In this document: positions 18,901 to 25,591 of the stretch, piece by piece
Layout: each line of letters opens with the position of its first letter
Numbering within the stretch: position 1 is the first letter of the stretch
Assembly (NCBI RefSeq): GCF_026262505.1
Contig: NW_026529294.1
Span: forward strand, 1-25,591
Origin: Trichomonas vaginalis G3
Lineage: Eukaryota > Parabasalia > Trichomonadida > Trichomonadidae
DNA length: 25,591 nt
Reading direction: 5' to 3'
Translations under genes and position numbers: made by a program
Notes under the pieces: model-generated
Databases searched by the model: none
What the model was told of the DNA's origin: nothing
Seen by the model: the letters and a program-made list of their open reading frames with translations, nothing else

Positions 18901-21900
18901 TCTTGTAAGCCTTTAAAAATCATTCTGGCTTGGCATTCAATATAATTGCTCCCGAGACGGTTATCAAACTATTTCCCTATCATAAGAAGATCACACAACT
19001 ATCCCGCCTTCATAAGCTTTTGTTTTTCGTTTCCGATCTCTAATTTTTTACCCGCGGTTGTTTAAATGACGAAAGTTGTATGTCATTTAAGTCTCTGACA
19101 TAAAAAATATCTCGGAAGTAATTACCGTCATGTATTTGGATGATATCTATTAATCATATCCTTAACCGGGAGCTTAGTATTTTCCAGGTCTTTGAAAATT
19201 ATATCCATTTGGTGCTGAGTCATAAAGCTAAATTAGTTAGGGTTCTAGTATTATACCATCCTTGAACTTTCCAATAGGCTTTCTTTATATCTTCACTAAA
19301 GTCATAGTATAGGTTAATGGGACACCACACTCTTCTTTAAAGTCATTTTTAAAGATTGGTTTATATTGGTGTTCCTTGTTCTCTACTTCTTTTATGTTCC
19401 TTTGCTACTGTTTTGTTGGTTGATTAGTGTGGTTGTGGAGGTGGTTGCTGTGCTGGTATGGTTTGTTGTTGTCTGTTTGAAATGTTGGTTGTTGTGCAGG
19501 TTTTGAACTGTTTGGTTGTTGTGTTGGTTTTGGGATGCCCTGTGTCATGTGTCTATGTGAGAATGTAAATGTTTAGGTAGTCCCTGGGCAGGTGCTTCCT
19601 TGGAGGTTTGGTGGTATATAAGTTCCCACGAAGCTGGCAACATTTAATATACCAATTCTGTCAGCGTCAATTGTTTCTACCTGACTTTTCGTTCTTAGAA
19701 AGCATTTCTAGGATTCTGTTTTGTCCTTGTTAGTAAACTCTTTTTCTTGACTTTTCACAACAGTTGCTGATAACGAGCGTCCAGTGGAGGTACCACTTTT
19801 GTATGCTTCTGTTGTCTTTTGTTGCCTAATTTGCTGCTCTAGTATTATTTTTCGTGTTCATGAGTTTTGTCTGCTCCTTATAAATCTTATAACCTACCGT
19901 GTCGAACATTCAAGTTTAACACTTTTCGGTTGTCTTTCCAGATGAAGAGAGATCGTTCACTTGTTGTTTCATCTTTACTATAGCTTAAATTTGGGGAAAA
20001 AGAGCTTACAGGAAGGCGTTCTTAAAGTCAGCTTATTATGTTACGCTTATTTATTTGAAACTGTCTTCTTTAATCACGGCTTTGTATATTGTTGTGGTGT
20101 GTATTTTTGGAACCTTTAAATGAGTTGGGCTGCTTTTACGGGTTTTGAGACTATGGGATCTAAAACAGTCATTGGTTGGCTTTTTTATTTATTTAGCGCT
20201 TATATTACATTGAGCCATTTGCATAAGCGCGTCGTTATTTTTCTTCTATTCATTGTGAATCTTTAAGTTATTCAATACATGTCGGTAATAGGTTTTGGTT
20301 TTGCCATCATGTAAAAGTTTTTCTTGGCCTTTAACTTTTGCTTCAAAACTTCTTTTTTTATACTCATAGATATCGCTATATTTCCGGGCTTTTTGTTTTA
20401 TTTCTTTCATCTTGTCGTACTTTAATAGTTGAAAGGTTGATAATGATTGTGTATGTCACTTCGAGAATTTATTTTTTGAGCGAGTCATTGTTCTCATTTT
20501 TTTGCTACTTCTGTGGCATTTTTTATATAGGACACTTTTTCGCAATAATTCTCTGTACTTTTTATGTTCCTTCGTTAAATTTTGTTCTTTCTTCTTTCTT
20601 TCTTTATTCTACTCTAAAAGTTTAACTCAATAATCGGTTTCTTTTGTGTGTCTGTCCATATTCGTAAGTTTTTTTATCGTTTTACACATTATTTGTTTCT
20701 GTATGTCTATGTATTGACATTTTTGACAATCTGTTTCTTTGATATTTTGAGTTGAATCAAATTCATTTGATTTGAGGGTTATAAGCTGTTCGTAATTTCG
20801 CTCCACATACGCCTTGGTTCCTCCAATTATTCGCATTATACAGTTGCCGCTCTTAAATCATTACACTCTGTGCAAACAATTAACTTTTCGGTTTAAAAGC
20901 ATTACGGGTTGCTTGACATTTGTATTCATGGTTGACTAAAACATAGGTGGGAGTCAATTACAGCATATTGTTGTTGACAAAATACTGTTGTTTGTGTGTC
21001 AGTTTACTATTGGATAGTTTCAATGACTCTTCGTTAATCTTACGTAAATATTCTTACGTAGCTAATTCAAGCTGGCATTTTTAAGTGAACGTTAAAAAAA
21101 GCGGATTTTTATGACAGATGTTTTATGACTTTATTTTGTTTCAGCACAAAAAAACTACTCGGTCAACAGCGACGACTCTCAAAAACCGTTGTGTAAAAGG
21201 TTTTAACGTTTGGACAAACATAGTATATATAGAAAACAAAAACGTTTATAGTTCATTCAATTTTATTTGAGATGGAACGGCTCTTTGGTGCAACACGGTA
21301 CTATTAAATAAAATAAAAAGATTTATTTGAGTGGCGTGCCGTTGCCGAAAATAGGTTCTATTTAAACTTTTCTATGAGTAGTCCGAAAAAGTTTATTTTT
21401 GTCTATGGAAGGAAGAAATAAGTGGTCGCAAACAAATTGTCGACTACCATGCCACTCTGCAGTTATAAAAGTTCCTAAAACTTAGTTCATTAATTACTTA
21501 TTAGGAAACTTCTTACAACCCAATATATTATCCTTAAAGAAACTTCCTCATACAATTGCAAAATGTCGTCGACTACTCTGAGTTTAAATGTTTCCTACAA
21601 ACCTTATGTGTTCTTTTAGTATTTGCATTCAAATCGCTTACAACTCCTAATAATAAAAGCATCTTTCACATTATAAATGGCAAACAATTAGTCGACTACT
21701 CTGGTTACATAGGTTTCCTTACTCAACTTATGTCACTCACAGTCTCTCTAAACCCTGGGTCGTTACACGCTCCTAATAATCCAAAGCAACTTCCTCATCA
21801 ATTTGCATTTGATCAAACACCATTGTCCCAACAATTATTAGGTTCTTCTTCACTAGAACAAATTGGGATACACAACAGATACAGCTAGACACAACACAGG

Positions 21901-23258
21901 TTCAAAGCATTATGCAACAAACTATGAAAGAAGCATTCTTCAGAGAGTTCATAACCAATCAAGACTCCTCTGAATTTTTTAACAGAACACTCATAACATA
22001 CGAAATTATAGCGAAAACTTACAGAAACGGGGAATATCCTGCACTCAAAACACATTCTTGCAATGACACTAGGTCGCAAACACGATAATCTCGCACCTTT
22101 TGAAACAATTTAAGTCTCAAATTACAGACACACAGATATGCGTCACTCCTCTTTCAGAGATAATGTTCGTATGAAAAATACGTTTCAAAGCAATTTTGTT
22201 AGATAATATGTTAGAATAGAGTTAGTGGAGAGTGGGTAGGTTCGCAGAAAGACATGAGATTAATTAACGAGATGTTTTCAAGCTGTCATGGATGCGTTCC
22301 AGATAATATCTTGAAATACGAAAATGAAAGATTACGGCTGGCGTCTATGTTTGGACATGTTTGCTTTTTCATATTACACGTTTCTAAGGCAAATCCTCAA
22401 TAGCGTTTCGCAAGCTATTTGACTCAGTTCATTTCTTATTTGTTGTTTTTTACCATTTCTAAGAACTTGGCTCGAAGGCATTTACCAAGAAGTTTGATAG
22501 TTAGACTTTGTATGGTTTAGTGTTCCGTTTATAATCCAAATTCTAATAGAATTTAATTTAGAAGCAATTGAATGAACATGGTTCAGGTCATTCGTATTTA
22601 TACTTGTTCTAGCTTTGATGACATAAGATCCACTTAATATCTCTCAATTAGTAAATATACGTTCTGCATTGAACCTATCTCCAAGTTCGTAGACAATTTC
22701 ACGTTTAAAACACTGTTCTTTAGATAATTCCTGCCGGGAGAGTTTCCATATGGGGACAGTATTATCTCAAGCTTTCCAACAGGGCTATAAAGGAACAGCT
22801 CTCATCAATTGAAATTCACCACAGCAGTTGCCGAATGTTCAAGATGTCGAGTTCTTTCATTTCCTCAAAATACGACTTTAGACATTCATATTAGAAGACA
22901 TACACTAAGATCAGTAAGTAATATTTTGACAGTTTTCAGTGTGCAAGGATTTTTGTTTTGTTATTTCATTTTTTCCTTCATCTATTGGAAAGAAATTAAA
23001 AGAAAGTCGATAGAAAATCACTCACCTCAGAGAGCGATAAGAAGAAGAAAAATACATTCCTAAATATGACATTCATTTTAGCAAGTTCAAGGAAGTGCTA
23101 GATTTACTGATAATTAAAAAAACTTAATTTAAGACTAAAAACATTTAAATTTTTTATAATAATATTTTATTTTTTTTTCATCTGGTCTTATGATCTCATT
23201 CCCGTCCTCTCAGTTTCTTTAGGGCTAGAGGGCAAGAAGTGCTGGAAGCACCACTAAC

Positions 23259-23291
<33 letters not shown>

Positions 23292-23296
<5 letters not shown>

Positions 23297-24223
23297 AATG
23301 GACGAAGTTGCAGAATTTTATTCAAACAATATCTTAATACATTAACACAAAATATACGAAACTTATCTATCCATCCAATCAAATCCATTATACGGAATAA
23401 ACTATCTTTTACACATTAACAAATTAATATTTACATACGTTATTTTATTTTTTTTACGTCTAAGTTGAATAAGGATAATAGCGAGATAATAAGTAACTAT
23501 AGTTTACAAGCTAAGGACAAATAAGCATTGAATAAAAAAATGCTGAAAATATTTATAATAGATTGAAGAAAGTAACTGTGATGGAATAACTAGTTCATAC
23601 TAGACTACTATTATAATATGAATTCTCATATTGTAATTGATATGATAATAAATTGATGAAAATACTTACAATGCGGAAATAAATTAATACATGAGATTAT
23701 AAATTAGAATTCATTTCTCCCTCTTTATTTTAAAAATAATAACTTAGTTTCTATTTAAATTCGATAAAGAAGTACGAAAAAGTTGTAATTATAACGTATC
23801 TGTTGCCGGTGTTTTGGTAACACTATTAGTAGAACTATAAGCATTATGATAGAAAGCAATATGCTTATAAATGCGGGAGTAATTTACATTTTTCAACGAA
23901 TATTCAAATAAGTTATTTTTTAGTTTTCATAATGCTGTTTATTTGGAATCCTTTTAGCTTAGTAAATCTATAATTAACGTATATTTTATTCTTCGCGTTT
24001 ATTTATAATAATTCAACTTGAGTAAAAAATTAAATAAATTTTCGTTCGTAAATTATTAATGTATTTATAACATTTTAATTTCTAATGGTAAAAGATTAAA
24101 TGTTATTCCGCTAATGTAATCGTGATTTGATTTGATGGTAAGATCAAGTTTCGTGCTAATAGTTTTCGTTAATTGATTAAGATTTGTTGAATAAAATTCT
24201 GAGAACTTCGTTCAATTTTATTT
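23292..24223. mobile_element. Noisy second image of the 858-bp inverted-repeat element
   Basis: It starts with AAAGAAATGGACGAAG directly after the 30-base T-run and ends before TTTGATTCG, matching both edges of 8796-9653, and both arms are recognisable. It is about 8-9% longer than the clean copy, with dispersed small indels. It is probably the same DNA read on the other strand, not a separate insertion. Confidence 0.7.
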
Positions 24224-24417
24224 GATTCGTTACATTGAAGCACGTTGAACTAATATACTATAATTAAGACTTCTCATTTTTAATAAATACTTTTTTTTGT
24301 TAAGAGATACAAATAAAAATATAGTTTTAAGAAAATCATATGACTTATTAATAAACAACATTTTTAGATGAATTAACATAAATTTACATTTAAAATTGAA
24401 ATAAATTTTTGAAATCT

Positions 24418-25545
24418 ATGAGTAATTTTGAATAAAAAATTTAATAGTGTGTGTATTGATAATAGACAATTTTTATATGAAAGAATTTTGTTAAATTTTT
24501 TTTTAATTATGCATTAGTGTGGGTGTATACAAATTTTTTAGTTATCATAATACAAACCTGAGTGGTGGACTGAATTAATCGATTAGAACAGATTGTTCAA
24601 TAGTTGATCATTTTGCTTGGTAAATATTTTGTACCGGCAAAAAACACTACACCGGTATTTCAATCTTATTTTGAGTTCACTTCAATTTCCTTACACCTAT
24701 TTGGTTCATTATGATACATTCTACACAACTTTTGTTTAATCTTTATATGAGAAGGTACGTCAGATACTTCAAGAAATCACTCTTCAACCGGGAAGCGCCG
24801 ATTGAGCATGGACCGGGCCAGAAAACCAGCAGTAAGAATTGGGCGCTTTTCCACCAATCTTTCTTGCACGCCAGATTGTCTCATTAAATTTTACGGGGTG
24901 TACGTCGGCCAGATTTTTATATACTTCTTCAATGGCATAATCGACGTTATTAGCCGCAAGTCTACGCGTGTTCAAATACCAGATATGCTGGCAGCCGAGA
25001 CAAGCGACGTTGCGGCTTCCGCCTCATTGAATGTGTGAACAGACCTCGTACTTTTTAAGACTCTCTGAGGTACACACGCCGGCTTAGAAAATGAGGGTGG
25101 TTTCTATTTCAAGATCTTATCTCTGATCTTTCGGGGTGGGCGTCCAAATACGGTTCGATAAACAAGAACCTCTCTCATTCTCCTCTAACCAAAATGGGAT
25201 GTAATTGGAATGAAGACTTCTGGGACCAGATTGTTGGAAGCGCTTAGCCAAAGCTATTCTCAGTAGCCTATTCCTGCCTTTATTTGGGAAACGTACAATA
25301 ATAACAACAGCCGGCTATAGAAAGAGTCTCCCAATATTAATAACCACTTAACTGGAAATTTATAAATATACACCGCCAACTCAAATGTATCCTAAGCTGA
25401 AATTTCGCTTTTGCTAAATTGCACACCAATTAATGTTGCAAGATCAAAAAGAATTTGAAGCAAAATATTGAGAGCTAACTGATTGGAAACCGAGCTGGCC
25501 CGAAATAGTATTGACTTAATGGGGAATTTAAACTTTCACACGTAA
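24418..25545 (+). pseudogene. Noisy image of the integrase gene in the right arm
   Basis: Recognisable coding words of the integrase at 7777-8652 appear in the same order, for example the stretch giving the IPDML segment near 24975-25000, but no long frame remains. The stretch is about 28% longer than the clean gene and is the least accurate part of the right arm. It is most likely sequence noise from the end of a read. Only the copy at 7777-8652 should be counted. Confidence 0.65.
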
Positions 25546-25591
25546 TAATTAACAAATAGGTATTTTTTAAAAATATTATTTTTAAACAAGT

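Larger units (their letters stand above)
15930..25591. other. Right palindrome arm: noisy reverse complement of about 7738-15900 (probable read artefact)
   Basis: Every landmark of the left arm returns in reverse order. The coiled-coil gene mirror is at about 18700-21075, the divergent promoter at about 21077-21373 and the 487-residue gene mirror at about 21374-23120. The T-run is at 23262-23291, the 858-bp element at 23292-24223 and the integrase at about 24418-25545. Differences are mainly scattered small insertions, some deletions and fewer substitutions, and the arm is about 19% longer than its partner (7738-13508 against about 18735-25591). Neutral decay normally shortens sequences. This fits unpolished long-read sequence after a missed adapter. 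None of its open frames should be annotated as genes. Confidence 0.8.

Noticed and set aside
18700-23300. A third, ancient and heavily decayed copy of the mobile element
   Set aside because: It is part of a continuous inverted image that also includes the T-run, the 858-bp element, the integrase and the flanking AT-rich DNA. Differences are dominated by small indels with net lengthening. Sequencing noise explains this better than age.
1-25591. tRNA, rRNA or spliceosomal RNA genes
   Set aside because: I saw no cloverleaf, conserved rRNA blocks or snRNA motifs by eye; a covariance-model search would be needed to exclude small RNAs.

Overview
The window looks like AT-rich eukaryotic DNA packed with transposable elements. 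Standard-code protein genes have very short spacers. The coiled-coil gene has a TCACTT motif a few bases before its ATG, like the trichomonad initiator (TCAYTW). The stop codon of the 487-residue gene lies inside a TAAA, as in trichomonad stop-coupled poly(A) signals. A trichomonad such as Trichomonas vaginalis, which carries very many Polinton/Maverick copies, is my best guess (about 50%). No hallmark gene (DNA polymerase B, packaging ATPase, protease, major capsid) lies in the window, so the Polinton assignment is itself tentative.

Layout. Bases 1-3848 are the end of a multi-gene mobile element (copy A): a coiled-coil gene on the minus strand, a divergent promoter of about 270 bp with six AACGG boxes, a 487-residue repeat-bearing gene on the plus strand, and a terminus made of a GC-rich hairpin and a T-run. 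Bases 3878-8795 are AT-rich flank holding two arrays of tandem hairpins (3978-4815), a 121-bp minisatellite (about 6842-7365) and an rve/DDE integrase ORF (7777-8652, minus). An 858-bp non-coding element with 253-bp terminal inverted repeats (8796-9653) directly abuts the A-run at the end of copy B. Copy B (9678 to about 15.9 kb) is the same element as copy A, inverted, so the two elements face each other end to end. The 487-residue products of A and B are identical.

From about 13.5 kb the sequence becomes noisy. At about 15.91-15.92 kb it turns round: 15.93-25.59 kb is a noisy reverse complement of everything from 15.9 kb back to about 7.74 kb, in the same order (coiled-coil gene, promoter, 487-residue gene, T-run, 858-bp element, integrase). 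The right arm is about 19% longer than its partner, and differences are mostly scattered small insertions and deletions. That fits one unpolished long read passing over both strands of one molecule (missed hairpin adapter), not an ancient decayed duplication. I therefore regard the real content as ending near 15.9 kb and the right arm as a probable assembly artefact.

Working together: within the mobile element the two genes probably share one bidirectional control region. The integrase, the 858-bp element, the hairpin arrays and the minisatellite lie outside the element's terminus and look like independent residents of the insertion site. The most biologically novel items are the circularly ordered hairpin arrays, the AACGG-box promoter and the unassigned 487-residue protein.
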